Shown: piece after piece, positions 1-14,500 of the stretch
Numbering within the stretch: the first letter of the stretch is position 1
Layout of the letters: each line of letters starts with the position of its first letter
NCBI GenBank assembly: GCA_016785225.1
Contig: JAFBJZ010000831.1
Span: 4,536,001-4,600,000 of the forward strand
DNA: 64,000 bases
Reading direction: 5' to 3'
Source: Psettodes erumei
Taxonomy: Eukaryota > Chordata > Actinopteri > Pleuronectiformes > Psettodidae
Notes under the pieces: generated by a model
Told to the model about the DNA's origin: nothing
Database searches by the model: none
The model's input: the letters and a program-made list of their open reading frames with translations, nothing else
Made by a program: the position numbers and the translations under genes

Positions 1-989
1 GTCAGGTAGTGGGAGCCACTCAAGAGCATTGCAGATTAAAAGAAAGATTTAGACTAATGGATAGGAGGCCTTTCTCAGATGACTGGCAAGGATGTGTGAT
101 TACTAATAGCCATCATGGGGATTTTCAGGCGAGGCGGTGTCACTTGATCACTGTTTAAAGGTGACGCATACAAGGATTTATCAAGTTTGTTATTAGATGA
201 AGCCTGAGGCTTCAAATGTCTTGGCTCATGAATGAGTCTTCCTGACATTTTGATACGGCATGAGTCTTAAGCACCAAACAGACTTTCCCTTTTAACATCT
301 TCAGAAATATGAATGGCCACGGCAAGCAGTGTGATCCACTGATGATGCAGGAAGCCATTATTCCCAGTATTTGGTGCTCGCTGGTGCTCACTGAGCTCTG
401 CCTCCTGCTCTTGCGCATTGCTCTGTCTGCTGCGATTCTCATGTGCAGCCGGTCTGCAGGAATTCAGGTTGACCTGGCTCCAGCAATACGTCTTCTCCGT
501 ATTTATTTATGAGCACTTCAGGACGGAAATCTGTTTACATAGTGCTGGAAATCAGTTCAGGGGATGACAGCGTGGCATTCAGGGGTGTGATTTGGAAAGA
601 GCAAAGCATTTTGTCTCGTCAAGAGCTTTCACTCAAAATCGTGACATTGTGAAGGGCTAATACGTCAGTTCCTTTAGGGGGTACACTCCCTCTGGCATCG
701 ACTCCCCTATTGATCTGTCCCTAAGGTTGCCAAAGCAAGAGCTGCAGAACTGCCTGATTTATGACTTAATTATTCTAAAAGGCTTTCCTCTCAGGGTTTT
801 AAGCCAGTATCTTCATTACCGCTCCTTAAACGTGATTAAACCTAATCATCTTAATGTAAGAGTAGGAGCCCGTCACAGAGCCACATTACGGCAATAAGAA
901 AGTCGGAGCAAAGTGCTGAGCTGTTAATTTTCATTTCAAACCTGCCGGTCAACTGTTTGCATCAGTGCTGATGCACGCATGTTACGCCA

Positions 990-1049
990 TGAAATGTAAA
1001 TTTCTCTTGGAGATCAATAAAATATCTATCTATCTATCTATCCATCCAT
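990..1049 (+). repeat. LINE/SINE-like 3' tail with TATC microsatellite
   Basis: The sequence runs aatttctcttggagatcaat and then aaaatatctatctatc. This resembles the 3' tail of fish L2/Maui-type LINEs and their SINE partners, which end in a GGGATCAATAAAGT-like box followed by (TATC)n. The family assignment is from memory, and the body of the element was not recognised. Confidence 0.5.
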
Positions 1050-1603
1050 AAGTGACAAAGAATAGTTTACGAATACCAACTGAGCCAGATTAGACGTCAG
1101 CATTAGCAAGCAGGTCGGCTTGTGCGCACAGAGGTCATTACTGTGGCAGAGGCTTAATTATTCCCTGGGCGTTTGCCTTCAGGCCCTCGGCCCCTGCAGG
1201 ATGGGCCTCACGCCAGTCATGCTAGGTCGTATTTGAGTCGTGGTATGGATTGACCCTCAGCAACAGCCCAAAAGCCCAGCGCCCGGCCCACATCCTGTTA
1301 TAAACATCTCAGACATCGTACAGCTGCATGGGTCCCTGTGTGTATAAATACACACGCTCACATATGTGCATGCACCACATGTATTTATGAATATACGCCA
1401 AACCGCAGCACAAAACAGGACATCCGCACTGGACTGTGCACTATTCTGGACATTATCAAGAAAACCGCTTCATGAGGCTGCCAACTGCGGACAGCCTGGA
1501 TGAATTCATTAATTTGCATTAGCCGTTCTTTGTACTATACTTGCAGCTTTACGCAGCTGTTCTTTTGTGAAAACACTTGTTATGCTGTTTATTATGACCG
1601 AAT

Positions 1604-1899
1604 GGCAAAACAATTAGTTGATTCATTGGTTAGTGGAGCAACGGAAAATTCACCAACTCCAACCAACCAAACTCATCAACTGTTTTGAAACTCGTTCAAG
1701 TTTATGAGTCATTGCTTAAACGTGCGCTGGTTTCAGATTTTTCAAATGTGAGAATTTTTTCTTGCCTTTCTGTTTAACATCACTACAGATTTCACCCTTG
1801 AGTTTTAAACCATTTTTTCAGAATAATTGAAGAATTTCAAGATGTAAACTTTACTTGACGATAAGTAAAATAACCGTTATCATTAGTTGCAACCCTAAA
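1604..1899 (-). repeat. MITE-like dispersed fish repeat, copy 1
   Basis: The right end attagttgcaaccctaaa is the reverse complement of the left end of a second copy at about 38412. The internal stretch caaatgtgagaatttt (about 1743-1758) also matches that copy in reverse complement. The left end carries caaaacaattagttgattca. The pattern (terminal GGGTTGCAACTAA-like inverted repeats, AT-rich body of 200-300 bp) is one I recognise from percomorph genomes; no transposase is present. Confidence 0.65.
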
Positions 1900-2390
1900 G
1901 TCCTTCAAGCAACATGCACATGTGTAGTGATGTGCATGGTGTTTCTGCCCCTACCTTTCCCTCTGTATTAAGCCCTTTGAGAATGTGAGATGGTGACCTT
2001 TGACATCTAAGTGGTGAGCTGGAGGTGATTCTCACCAGCCCGTTGGCCATGATGGTGGAGAGGATGGATGATGATAGATAGAGAGTGACGTTTCATGTAA
2101 AGTGTCACGCCGCCCTCCGGCCAGCAGGAGGCTTGACGAAGCCTCTTTGAGGATTTCATTTTATAAATATTTGGGAGATAGTGTATGTAATCAGAGACAG
2201 GTGCAGAGTGTGCAGTTTCACTCACGGATGTGTCTGTGGCTGCATCTCTGTGGCGGCCAGCAGGGGTGGTGTGTGGAGATCCACTCTTAAAAAGTGCCAG
2301 ATGTAAATCTTATGACATTTATCCTTCTTGCTTCCTCATATCCCTCTCACCATCTGTAACCCCCCCTTTTTTTCTGTCTCTCTGCACCAG

Positions 2391-2537
2391 GTTCAACATG
2401 CCCCACGATGACAATCCAAAGTGTCGTGAAGCAGGCATAAAGCATCAGTATCATGTCATGGCTCCCACCCTCAACTATGACACCAACCCCTGGTCATGGT
2501 CCAAGTGCAGTCGCAAATACATCACAGAGTTTTTAGA
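2391..2537 (+). CDS. adamts20: adamts20 exon 1 in window: end of metalloprotease domain
   Basis: Residues 1-48 plus split codons at both ends. The first base completes a Val codon, giving VFNMPHDDN, in which His is the third zinc ligand of HExxHxxN/GxxHD. The Met-turn is HVMAPT. The exon ends within the FLD codon (phase 2). The acceptor has a long C/T tract and the donor is gtgagt. Confidence 0.95.
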
Positions 2538-5500
2538 GTGAGTACCTCCGGTTCTCGTTTGCAATGCTGAACTGATTTATAATTCAGTTATATTAATATT
2601 CAGTTATAATATCAGTTATAATTCCCTTATAAATTATAATAAACTTCTCATGGAAGTGGAAACTGTTGTTTTCCATTTCTTCTCTAATCTCATACTCATC
2701 ACATCCACATTTTTAAGTGTGCCATTTACTTGTTGTGACATGGCCAGCTAAACAAACTGATTCTACACCTCTCACGCTGCTCTGTAGACAGGTCAGCACA
2801 GTGTAAACTATGCGCAGTTGTTATTGCGTGGTGTTGAGAGAGTATTTCCTGTTTGAATCCGGGGGTCTTCCTCAGTTGATCCCAGCGATGGATCTGTATC
2901 CCCTCAGCCGGCTCTCTGCTGCAACAGAGCCCTGCCCTCGAGATGCTGGGCAAATAGTAATGCAGTCACTCGCCTGCTTTCCACATCAGAACTTGTAACA
3001 CAGGGCGACCGGTCATTCACCAACTCCCGCGCCTGCTCCATGGTCACTGATCCCGGTGAAGGGCTTTCCTTCAAGATGGGAAATGTCAGTTATAATTAGA
3101 TCTTCCCTGGACATGACCCTTTAATCTTTGCCTCCTTTCCTCTGTTAATTGTGGGGGCCCTCACAAAGGACGGCCTTGTCGACCAGATGCATCTCGAGAG
3201 CACAGTGTTCTGCGACGCCTCCTATGGAGTTTTAAGGTTGTGCTTTGCATAGTTTCCAGCAAGCGATGACCTCAGTGTCGAGTGGCTGGAACATTCAGCT
3301 AAAGATGAGGAGACTCCTCGTGAATCTCTTTATTATTTGGTGTGGTTCACATCAGCTGTGTTGGGTTTCACTGTGTGTGTGTGTGTGTGTGTGGCCGATT
3401 ACTGCACAAAACCTAGGAAGAGTATGATGCAAATGTCAAAGGCGTTTGTGACAAACGTTTACATTTGTTCAACATATGGTATATCTAACAAACGATGCAG
3501 GTATGAAGAGAGTAGAGTGCCACTTGGGTCGAGTGTGGGATCCAAAGCGGTGGGAAAGGCCCTTGAGACCGTAGTGTTAGTGCTTCTGAAGGCCGTCACC
3601 GGCCAACAATGAGGAGCATTGATTCAAAATAGCACTTCTACCGTACCGCTCCTCCACGGCAGGCTGACCAGGTCAAGTACGTCGGTGTTTTGACTGCCAA
3701 TTTTCACTGAAGTTCAAATTCAGTCTCCACCATTCTCCAACCAGTTTAAAAAAACGAAAGGCCGAGGATTCCCCTCCTTCTCTCCCTTGTCTCCCTGCTG
3801 CTGTAATCGTGTGCACTGAACTCCCACACCTGAGGGCTGGTGAAAAGCATTCTGCTGTCACGCAATGTTATTGTGCGTCACCTGCCACATAAAGCAACCA
3901 TTCATTCCTCAAAATCCCAATATAAAAGTAAAATGCAAATTTTTTACTGTTGCCAGCCACTAATTGTTGTTTGCTGGGGGTTGAAACCACATAATCATTA
4001 GTCGTGGGCAAGCCCTCTCATTTTCCATTATACACCTCCGAAATTAGCCTAACCACTCAAACAGCAGCCCCTCTTGAAAACTCCCATGTGACATCATTTT
4101 TGAATAATTTTTTCCCCAATCTCTCATTCCTTAATAGAACAAAGTTAAGTCTTTATGTACTGTAATATATGTTTCTCCAAATTCAGAAATTCATTCATTC
4201 ATCATCTTGTTCGTATCGCCATGTACAGTATGAGGCACATGCTGTTAGCGGAAAACTGAGTCCGGCATTTCTCCAGTTTAGTTGGTGCTCTTTGATCAAA
4301 CACTGTACATTGATGCTGCGTGTCATTCAACCCTCTGCCAAACCCATAAGTCTGACATATGAGTACACTGTTGAGTCTCTTGTCACCCCAGCCAGCCCAA
4401 ACTCATCTTATAAATAAACTCACTTTCAAGTCTCCCAGCGGCTGGCAGGTGTGGGAACTCATATGTTGCCGCAGAGGAACTGCTTCAATGTCTTGAATCC
4501 AAACAGACCCTGTTCTATTTTTTCGACTTTCCTTTTTTTTTTTTTTAAATTGACATTTCATTTAAAAAATGACCACAGTGACCCCTTCTCCCTCTTCTGT
4601 CCACCTCTGTCTTAATAATCATTCCATTAGGTTCCAGGGCACTGATTAGACAGATGACCAACTGCTGAAAGACGCAGTAATATGGGACTGTCTGTATGAT
4701 TCCTTGACAGGTCGCTCCAAGGTTTTCATTCACAGTATTTTCAGCTGCTGATTTATTTGTGTTATGCAATCCTTCCCCTGCCGCTCAGCACTGCTTGCTG
4801 CAGTTTCTTACATTATGGCTGGAAATGAAAGGGGAAAGAAACAAAGTGATGGTAAGTCAGGATAATCCCACATAATTATTGGCCTGCCACATCAGCTGGC
4901 GCTGTGTGGAGCAGGTGCTTTAGCAGGATGAAATTTGTCAGTGCGGCGCAGGCCTGTTGTGTCATTACACATCTTTACATGCCTCATCTACCGAATTCCT
5001 TTTTCAAAAGTACACACAAAAAAGGCAAGAGGCACTTTGAGGTCCAGCACGCTCTGCTAATATGTTTGTCTAGTGTCTTTTCATGTACGTAAATGCTGAG
5101 GATTGTATATGCAGTGTTACACCGCATACATTCAGTCCAGCGGCGCCTTTGTTGTCTCTGTTACTGGGTCGTGAGTCAGGGTGTGGCTGACATACAGCGT
5201 AATCTGTCATTATGCCGCAGCGCTGGCGCTGGCACCGATGTGTAACTTAATCAAGGTGCTTCGTGATTCCAAATTCCCGTGTTTGCCTTTGGGAACAGAG
5301 AAATACATCTGGGATAAAAATGCGGTCAGCGCGCTGATCCTTTTCAGTCTGCATCAAAATGCTGTTTTATTCAGTCTGTGGCGCCTGACTCCAGTTTCAT
5401 AGCATGAAACAGCACAACATTTACTCACAGGTCATCGAGGGAAGTGGTATCAGTCTCTCTGTTAGGTAACTTTACAGACCACCCACAGGGGAAAAAACAC

Positions 5501-8500
5501 ATCTGAGGATGATCACAGACAATAACAGAGATGTTTACTTTGCTCTTATGAAGGAGATGACACATGTGGATACTTTTTGGGGTCAGAAAATACTGGATTA
5601 CCCTGAAAACGTTCCTACCATGAAGAAATGTGTGTGCATTTGTCTGTTTGTAAACAAGTTCTTTTCCTTCCTTTTCATTTGCTGTCCACACATTCTTTCT
5701 TTCTTTTTTTTTTAGCACTGGCTATGGGGAGTGCCTCCTTGATGAACCTGTAGGCAGGACGTACGAGCTGCCCACCCTCCTTCCCGGTCAAATCTACAAT
5801 GCCAACAGACAGTGTGAACTAATGTTTGGACCTGGTTCCCAAATTTGTCCCTACATGGTACGTTGGCTTGTTGTCACAGCGAGTTTCAGTAAGCACACTG
5901 AAACAGTGAAGAATTAAGATTTTAGATGAAAGTAGATCCGCCATAGATGTCTTCTACTCAGCAAGCTGAGCAAATGTGAAACAGCTAATTGTGTGTAGGC
6001 TTTTTGTGATGTAAAATGGAGTTGTTTAATATGAGGTTCCCCATGCCTAATGTATAACAAGCATTTTAACAAGATACAAAGGGGACGATTAACTCAGCTT
6101 GTTGTCGAACACACAGCCACTAATTAAAACCTGATGCCACGCCGTTTAAAATGCACGTTGCACGTGTGCAAGAAGCAAGGAGGCACAAAAGAGAGCATCA
6201 GTCCTCGGCTACTTGGACTGAGATATTATTCGAGGAAACCAGAAGACATATTTTGGAACTGCAATCACTAACTCTTCCTCCCACAACAAAGACGGCAAGA
6301 AATAGCAGATCAGCTCCACTGTGGGCTCAGCGAAAGTCAGTAATTTAGCAAAGAACTCGTAATCACAGAATCGTCTGGAGTGCGCTGTCACGTCACAGAT
6401 GAGCTCTTTTCCCCACTCAGCCGAAATGATTAATTGCTAGTGCGTACTTACTACTCCACAGAAACAGTGCAAGAGGCTGTGGTGTACGAGTGCTGAGGGG
6501 GACCACAAAGGATGCCGCACACAGCACATGCCACTGGCTGATGGGACCGACTGTGGACATGGAATGGTAAGTCGCTCCACATGTGGAACTGTGTTGCTTA
6601 ACAAACAGATCATAGGAAATTAATTCCCTGTAATGAAAACATTAAGCGAGGCGCTTCGGTGAGGAGCACAACACTTGTCCTCCAGCAGATGTTTGAGGCC
6701 TCTCAGCTCTGGGCTTTAGTTGTTGGTTTCATTGCAGGAGGATGTGATGTTTTTGTGAAGGGTATGCAGCAGCTCTCTTCTAGAGCAAGGTAAAAAGTGC
6801 AGTATTAACACCGATTGGCCTATTTTATATACTGTATGTGTACTTTGGAGGATGAACTGTATACTGAAATGTTTTCTTAATTTCTGGCATAGTGGGATGA
6901 AAAGTATGCATGTATTTTCTCCCCTTCCTTAATCAGCGTTGTTGTGAATGTTGGCCTGAACTTAGGAGAAAAAGCACCTCCCACGCAGCGCTGCTTTGAA
7001 TCCTGATGCCTTTCCCTTCTAGTTCACTTCCTCTCCTAAGAAAGAGGGAATAATTTATCATGCATTACACTCCTGCCTGCATTCTGCTCACAGAAACCCA
7101 TGTAAATGTGGTCAGGTGATGGCCCTAGTTTGAAACTTGAAGCTTTACCCTCAGTGTTGTTATGGGGCCCCAACCCCCATTAGCCTTCATGTTCTCCTCG
7201 CTCTGGGATGCTATGCTAATTAGGGCTGAGACAGCGGGTCAGTCTCTGAGGATACATGGAAAGAAGGGCGGCATGGGGAGGGGGGCCGAAAGAGAAAGAG
7301 AGAAAGAGGAAAGAAAAGAGAGACAGAGGGGGCAAAAATGAGGGAGAGAGAGCCTCGAGAGGGAAAGGTGAAGACGTGGGCCCTTTGAAAGAGGATGCCG
7401 CCCGCCGTTCACAGTTGAGTCACCTTGTTGTGAACCCATGACCCCAAAACCTCTTTAAAAGGCGGGTGAGTGGGTCAGTGGTCAGGCCGTAACAGAGCCC
7501 AGGCTGAGGCCAGCCAGCTCTCTCACAAAAGACCTCACATCAGTGATTCTGAAGAGCAGGAGGCGGGAGGAGGAGAGCGGGGAGGAGGTACAGGGGGACG
7601 AGGATGTGGTGGGCTGGAGTTTAACATTCGGAACATGCGCGAGAGGGAGAAAGCGAGGGAGGGAGAGAGTAGGAGGGCTCTCTTCTCTCCTTAACCTCCT
7701 GCCCTCCAGGAGTCTTTTGCAGTGTGGGCCCATGTAAGTCTTATATCCCTTATATCCTTTCATCTGACTCCATCTCCCTCCTCACCATGTTAGGTCCTGG
7801 CTCAGCCCTGTCTAGTGAGGAGAGGTTAACAGGGGATAGCCAACATCTTAATCCAACTACAACAACCTGACTAAACAGTAATGGTCCTGGGATTGTGGTT
7901 CCTGTACTGCTCTCAGCCTTTATGTGGGAGAAATGGTCGAGGGAGCACAGTGTTGGTTTAATCACAGCAAGTGGTTTGCTTTAATAAGCTGCAAACCCTT
8001 AACCCAACTTGATCTCACTGAGCTAGATGGCCATGGATGGCTGGCCTTCACTGCAGCCCTGTAAACACTGATTCGGTAATTTTCAGGTCCAGCGAGGGCA
8101 AGACATCGAGATTAAAACCAGGTGAAATTGGTTTGAAAAGGGAACATTTGTCACGTAAAGTCATGTAACCATTTAGATTTAGGAAATCCTCATGAATACT
8201 ATTTTCACATACAACATTCCTTGTGTTACTCTGCTTAAACAAAGAGTTGAAGTCTTTCACTAAAATGCTAATGTAGAAATGAGTTAGGGGATCTTCAGAG
8301 TCTTTAGGATTCATCTTCTGGGCACTACTCTAAAAATAGTGATCGCATCATATAGTTGTTGAGATATCTCAATCTGGACCAAAGTGGTGGACCATCTGAC
8401 ACATCGACATTGTGATCATGAAAGTTATTCTGCTAGCATGAGTTGAAAAAGAAAACGTAAATATATGTGATCTTATAATGGTGGTTGGGGTTTTTTGTCT

Positions 8501-11500
8501 GAACAAACATGCAAACAGTTTCCTTTCATTCCTTTGTGTGCGTGAGTAGCGGCACCACCTTTTGTTTGTAGTGACGAGGCCCCAGTTTCATCTTCATGCA
8601 GGGGGGTCGTTTGAAGTAGCGTGAGTTGAAAGAGTGTGTGTGTGGGGGTGGGGGGGTGTCCCTGCACCGATGCTCACCTGCCCATACAAGAGCGCTTTTA
8701 TGTGGTGCTTCTGTATGGTGTGTTTATATGTGCATGTGCGTGTACGCGTTCATCATTATGCCAGCGTCAAGAGTCTGCTAATCTGTAAACCCAGATGATT
8801 CTTTCTTGATTCTTTTGTGTCTGTGTTGCATTGTTCTGCATATCTTGCATTCCTCAGCTGTGTCTCTCTGTCACTGCCTCTTTTCCCGGACATCCTTAAT
8901 ATAATCCGTCTATCGCACCTTCTCGCCGCTTCTCCTCTCTTATTTCTTTCAACAAAGAAGTCATGAGGTTCAGGTCTGAGTCTTTGCAGGGTCTTGGGTC
9001 GAGCCCCTGGCTCTGAGGTGTCAGCGGAGCCCCGAGAGGGTGGGGTGGTGTCAGATGTGGAGGATTATGGCTACGGCCTTTATGGGGAAAAGCCAGCAGC
9101 AGGTATTAAAACCGAAGCCTCCCCTTTAAAGATGTCTTTTCTTGGCCTGTCATTTGCTCAAATCCCGACTCGTCATTCGAAGCAGTCGTGCTGGAAATAT
9201 CATCTCTCATAAAATAGTAGAATCTGTGAATGGCTGTCACCGCCTGTGTTTGCACTGTTTGTATGAGGAGTGTTTTTTTTTTTCTTCTATCGGGTTATGA
9301 AACAAAGTTGTGACCGCATCGGATAATTGAGGTCAGCACTGGAAAAAGTGGGAGAGAGGCACGTCCCCTAAATTAAGAGTGATTTTTTTTGTTTGTATAC
9401 AGTTTAGTTGAAATAGGGCAACAGGCACTGCAGGGTTCATGGGTAGTTTTCTCTACCCCCCCCCCCCTTGTGTTCCCTCCTCCTCTGACTCTCTCTGCTT
9501 CTCCATTTCTGCCTCTTTTGCCCGCTCCCTCCCTCGTTGCCTCTCTCTTGCTCAACGGGCCCTCTCACAGGCCGCCAGAGTGAGTAATGCGGTCACATGA
9601 CCTCTTGGCGGCGTATGTCATCTAGCTCAGTGGGCTGTGCGCTAATGAGGGCATCCCATCACTTGTTGTCTATAAATACTGCCACCACCCTCCCTCCCCT
9701 CCATCTTCTCTTCTGCTGCCCCTACCCCCACCCCCTCCTCCCCTCTTTTGGTCTCTCTCACTCTTCAAAAGGATCCTGCCTGTGCATCTGAGTCCTTGTT
9801 TGTGTGTGTGTGTGTGTGTGTTCAAGTGCATGCTAGTGGATGCTCTTGTAAACGTGGGTTGTATTTATATGCGTGCAGGACAACCCAGTTTTAAGTGTAA
9901 GCACACACACTCACGCGCAGAAGTCTATGTTTGTGTGTGAGTGTGTATAGATTAGGGGACAGCTAGCATGATCAATAACTGCCTCCCAAGCCAGGGGACG
10001 GCTTGGCCCTGCATCCACGTCCCACCCTTTGAAAATCTCTGCGCCGCTTCTCACCACATCATTGCTCGGTGGGTGGCAGAGGGGGAAAAAACATCAGTGA
10101 CTGAGCTTGAGTAAACTGTAATGTTTTGTTGTCAAAGTTTTTTTTTTATTGTTCTCAGTTTCGTTCATTTTATTGTCAACTTGAGTGTGGTCTTGACTGA
10201 GAGCTCCCCTGAAAGCCATTTTTCTTGGTAATTTGTTGCAATGTGTAAAAAGCCAAAAAGCTCTCCAGATACTCTTAATAGGGACTTAATTGAGTGGTTA
10301 GTGTAAGTGAATAAATGGGAAGTTGTTTTCAATTTCCAGAACATTCCTCAGAAAAGAATGATGACCTGCTCTGGTTTCAACCAATTAGATTGAGATAGTG
10401 AGGTCTTGAAAAGTGAAGCCAGGGCAGAATGGAGTCTGCTGGCTGAGGCGGTGAGTGTTGGCTGGAACTCCCTGGCAGCCTGACAGACTCGTCGTATGAT
10501 GCTGGGACGGGGTGTGTGTGTGTGTGTGTGTTAGCGTGCACGCGCATGTGTCTGTACTGGAGTTTGGGATTGTGGGACTCGTATCAGTGTCACTCTCAAC
10601 TAATCTCTGGATTTTTGCAGGATGTTGCCACTTTGATTTGCCATCATAACAGACATATCTCTGGATTTGGGCAAACAAGAGGATTGTTGTTTGAGCATTT
10701 GCGTAGTTTGCTGGTGGAATTACTGTGTCCGGTAGCCAGAGAGTGGAGCTTTCGTTGCTGGCTGTGTAGAGAAAGGTGTATTTGCATGATTGCCATGTGG
10801 TTTCGAAACATGAATGCCTTAATCCTCAGTTATTAAAATCAAATTATTGTGTGAAAGGTAATACTATACATTCACTGGAAATTGGCGGAAGATGAACACA
10901 CTGCACCAGACGTATATAGTACATCGTAAAATTGTTACAGCTAATGTGTAGCCAACAATTAAGTATACCAGCCACAGAACAAGCATTCATTTGGATTTGG
11001 AAATACTGACAGGTAGCTTAGATACCTAGTATTAACTGCTGGCTAACTTTCTCTTGATGCCATTTAGATAGTGTACCATGAGTTCATTGGAACTCATGTA
11101 AATTGCTGCTGATGAAAAAAGATTTTTGATTGAATTGTTTGAATTTTCAGGCCAGTGTATACTGGATATCCAGTATATATATACAATATATTACATTCCT
11201 CGGGTGACAATAATCAGGATTCTACATAAATGCTAATGTTGCCCTGAGTTTGCTCAGTGTGTGAATAACTCACAATTTGTTTGCCATATCAACCACATGG
11301 TGACCATATGTTGATATTTTTTTTACAACTGCCCCCTCGTGGCCAAAAAAATGCAAGTTTAAAACCAAAACAACGAGACGTCAGACATAATAGTTTCATT
11401 AAAAAAACTAATGAGGAAAAGATGTTGTTCAGGAATTGTCATGAGCAAGAAAGACCAGCAGTAAAAGCGAGTGCAGGTGAATGGAACAGCTGATGGGACC

Positions 11501-14500
11501 AACTACTCATTCACTTTAATGACAACCCTCCCACTTCTTGGCAAGATGTGAGGAGAGGAAGGATCACAGAGAGGACAAAAGGGAGAGGAGAGGAAACAAA
11601 GGAGGTGTAGGTTGGGGTGACGGTTGCATCATGTTGTCTGTCTTTCTCAGCGCCCGCCCCCCATAATTCCTCATCCTCCTGTCTTCACACCCTTTCAGCA
11701 CAAGGGAAAGAGGAAATTTGGAACTAAGCAGGGGGCAATCAATGAAAGTGAGTCGGTGTAGATGCAGTCTAAAATAACAACTGTTATTTGAGCTTCATGG
11801 GCTCTTGCATCTCACCTCCATGTCAAGTTATTAGACAAGTAACCTAATAGGAAATTTAGACTTACTGCAAATTAACAGCGCTAGTCTATATTGTTCCACT
11901 GGAACAGCTGACGTGTTTCTTTAGTCGGTTTCATTTGTGCATTGACGAGAAGAGAGGGCGTGCTGCAAAGCATCAGAGATGAAGGCACACAGCCTCCACA
12001 GGCCAAGGCCAAAGTGAACTCCAAGTCCAGAGCCATGAGAAAGATGCTGCAACATGAAAGGTGATACCTTTTGGAAGCGGCCGTGTTAAAATGAGAGAGT
12101 GGAGGGCTTTTTAAATCAGTCCTCTGCCTTCTCATTCCTGCAGTGATGTATGGCTTTGGGTTCAGAAATGAGGTGCTCTCTGCAACAGTTTTCTGGCAAT
12201 TACAGGGTGCTAACTTCCAAACCAGCCAGCTGTAGCGCTGAGAGCAGATGCTACTGTCCTTGCTGGTGACTCTTCTGCGTGGCCGTACGGCTGAGCGTGT
12301 GAAACTTTATTTAATATGTTCCTGTGCCATTTGAAAGCATAGAGGCAAAGCTGTTTGTGTTTGCACAGTTTGTGCAAAATGCAGGCATGTGCTACGCATG
12401 TGCATGCGCATGTTTGCGAGTCAACGTTTGTCTCTGTGAAATTCCTAATTTGAAACACATGCTGGACAGGTTTTTCTCTCACAAGAGCTCCAAATGTCTC
12501 ACCACCTTCCCAACTGAGGGCAAATTTTGACAATCTTTCACGGAAAGGGTCCGCTGATGTCCTCAACGCTTGTCTGAGCTTTGCCAAGGCTGCTTTTCAC
12601 CCCAGTGTTTTCAAAGAGTGTTTGTGCCCTTTGGAAAGAGAGACTAATTGGAAATGAGCGTGGCCCCCGAGATGCCTCGGGTCTCAGAGCAATCGCTCTC
12701 CCACTTAACATGCATTCACACATGTGCGCATCCATACACACACACATAAGCATGCTTACATTTGCGTGAGCACACACACATACATCATCTCACACAGATG
12801 TTTTTTTCCTTCCCCCCCACCCCCCCTTACCTCCTTTCTTCTTTTCACCCACATCACCTTTTCAAGCCAAACAAAATGGTTGTAAACACAGGGTGCCAGC
12901 GGGGGGAGTGGAATGCCTCAGAGGCTTACACAGGCTTTGGTCCTCCCTGACAGACAGTCCGCCTTGTGTTTGACAGCTCCGTGGTTCCCGCCTCCCGGTT
13001 GCACTGCGGTGGTCCCTGCGTGGCCCTTGTGCTTTCCCATAAGGGGATAAGGGGGATGGGTGACGGCAGAGCGGACGTACAGAGGGGATGCTCAGGTCCA
13101 GGTTGTCAGTCTCTAAGCTGAGTGGGGGGGAGGGGGAGGGTAAAGGCTATAATGGGAGGGAAACTCTCTGTTGTAATGAAAGAAAACTCTGGATTTTCTT
13201 CTTCTAAAATGTTCTTCACTGAATTGACAAGCCCATGATGTCCAGTTCTTCAGCTCTTGCTTCGACCAACTCGACCTACAAAGGAGCAACACCTGTTTGT
13301 GTGGAAGCCATTTTCACTAGTGGATGGTTTTATCACATTCTTTTTTGTGCCGTTTTATTTGAATTGTTCCTCTGCATCCATTGTCAGCACTCTGTCAGCG
13401 GACACTGTCAGCGCCTTCAGTTTGCATTTACAGTGGCGTCGATAAGGAAGAAAGGCCCGGGCCATTACTCATACCAGGTCTGGATTATGGAAATGTTTGT
13501 GGCTTGTTTAGTCCATACCCTGCAGCTGTTAACACCTGTCTGTCATTGTGCGCAGACTTTACACTCCATCATTAGACCCACAAGTGTGTAAAGCACACGT
13601 GCAAACCAGGGCAGAATAGTGGAAGCAGTGGTGCCAAATTTTGTGCACGTTTGTGTGTGTGTGTATGATTTTGCATTTTTGCAGGTGTTCACCCAGGGTA
13701 TGGCTGCAAATTGCAGAACTACTTTAAAGCAGAAAGTGGCCAGATTACCCATTGTCCAGGAGATGGCCTCAGTCGAAATCCTCTTGGTTTATTGGTGTAA
13801 TTATGAATATCCAGTGAAGCAGATCTCTCATGGTCCTCTCCTCAGTTCTCAAGAGTCTTCAGAACAGGCAGTCTTAGTATTTTCATCTGAAGAAGGGGAT
13901 TGAATGTCTTGTAGTGAAATAGATGTGTGGCCAGTTGAAACAGTAGAATTCATATTTTCTCACCTGGATGGTTCTTGTTGTGGAAATAACATCTTACACA
14001 CCAACCTCAGCAAACCAAACTCAATGAAATGAACAAACTGAGGTCTCCACGAAAGAGCGTCCTTCCCTTTTCGCCTTTAGAGCTGCGTACCTCAGTAAAC
14101 GGCTGAGCAGGAGAAGGGAGTTCCTGATGTCAAGCCAATAATGAACTTTGTTCCTCTTGTTATCACGACTCTAGAGTTTCCTTATCGTGGTGCCACTGCT
14201 CCCCGTGCATGTGTGCCCGGACGGCGGGTTACGTACCCAGACAGACGCCGTCTTGTCCTGCATTCTTTCAGTGAACAGGACCCTCCGATATCTTAGTCAC
14301 TGGGAAGGGGATTTGGTTTCACACAATGGGAAATGAGCCTGCCGTGCTTTGCTTATGAAAGCAGTGTTAGCACTTCTTGGCAAAGGTTGGTTAGCGGGTA
14401 CACAGTTTGATACCAGACGCCCTTTTTTTAATGTCACATTGACATTATGTGTATCATGTCATTTTGTATTTACAGTCCAAGCTGGAGATCATTTAAGGGA

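Larger units (their letters stand above)
1..2390 (+). other. adamts20: intron of adamts20 (3' part; upstream exon lies outside the window)
   Basis: No coding exon was found here. The exon at 2391 starts in mid-codon just after where HELGH should end, and nothing in this stretch encodes HELGH. It contains a LINE/SINE-type tail with a TATC microsatellite (about 990-1049) and a MITE-like repeat (about 1604-1899). The 3' end is a strong C/T tract ending ctgcaccag. Confidence 0.7.

Noticed and set aside
1338..1355. Short inverted repeat gtgtgtataaatacacac
   Set aside because: An 8-bp stem within TG/CA-rich sequence is expected by chance.
1..2390. Search for the HELGH zinc-site exon at the start of the window
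   Set aside because: No sequence encoding HExxH in a suitable phase was found. The exon must lie upstream of base 1.
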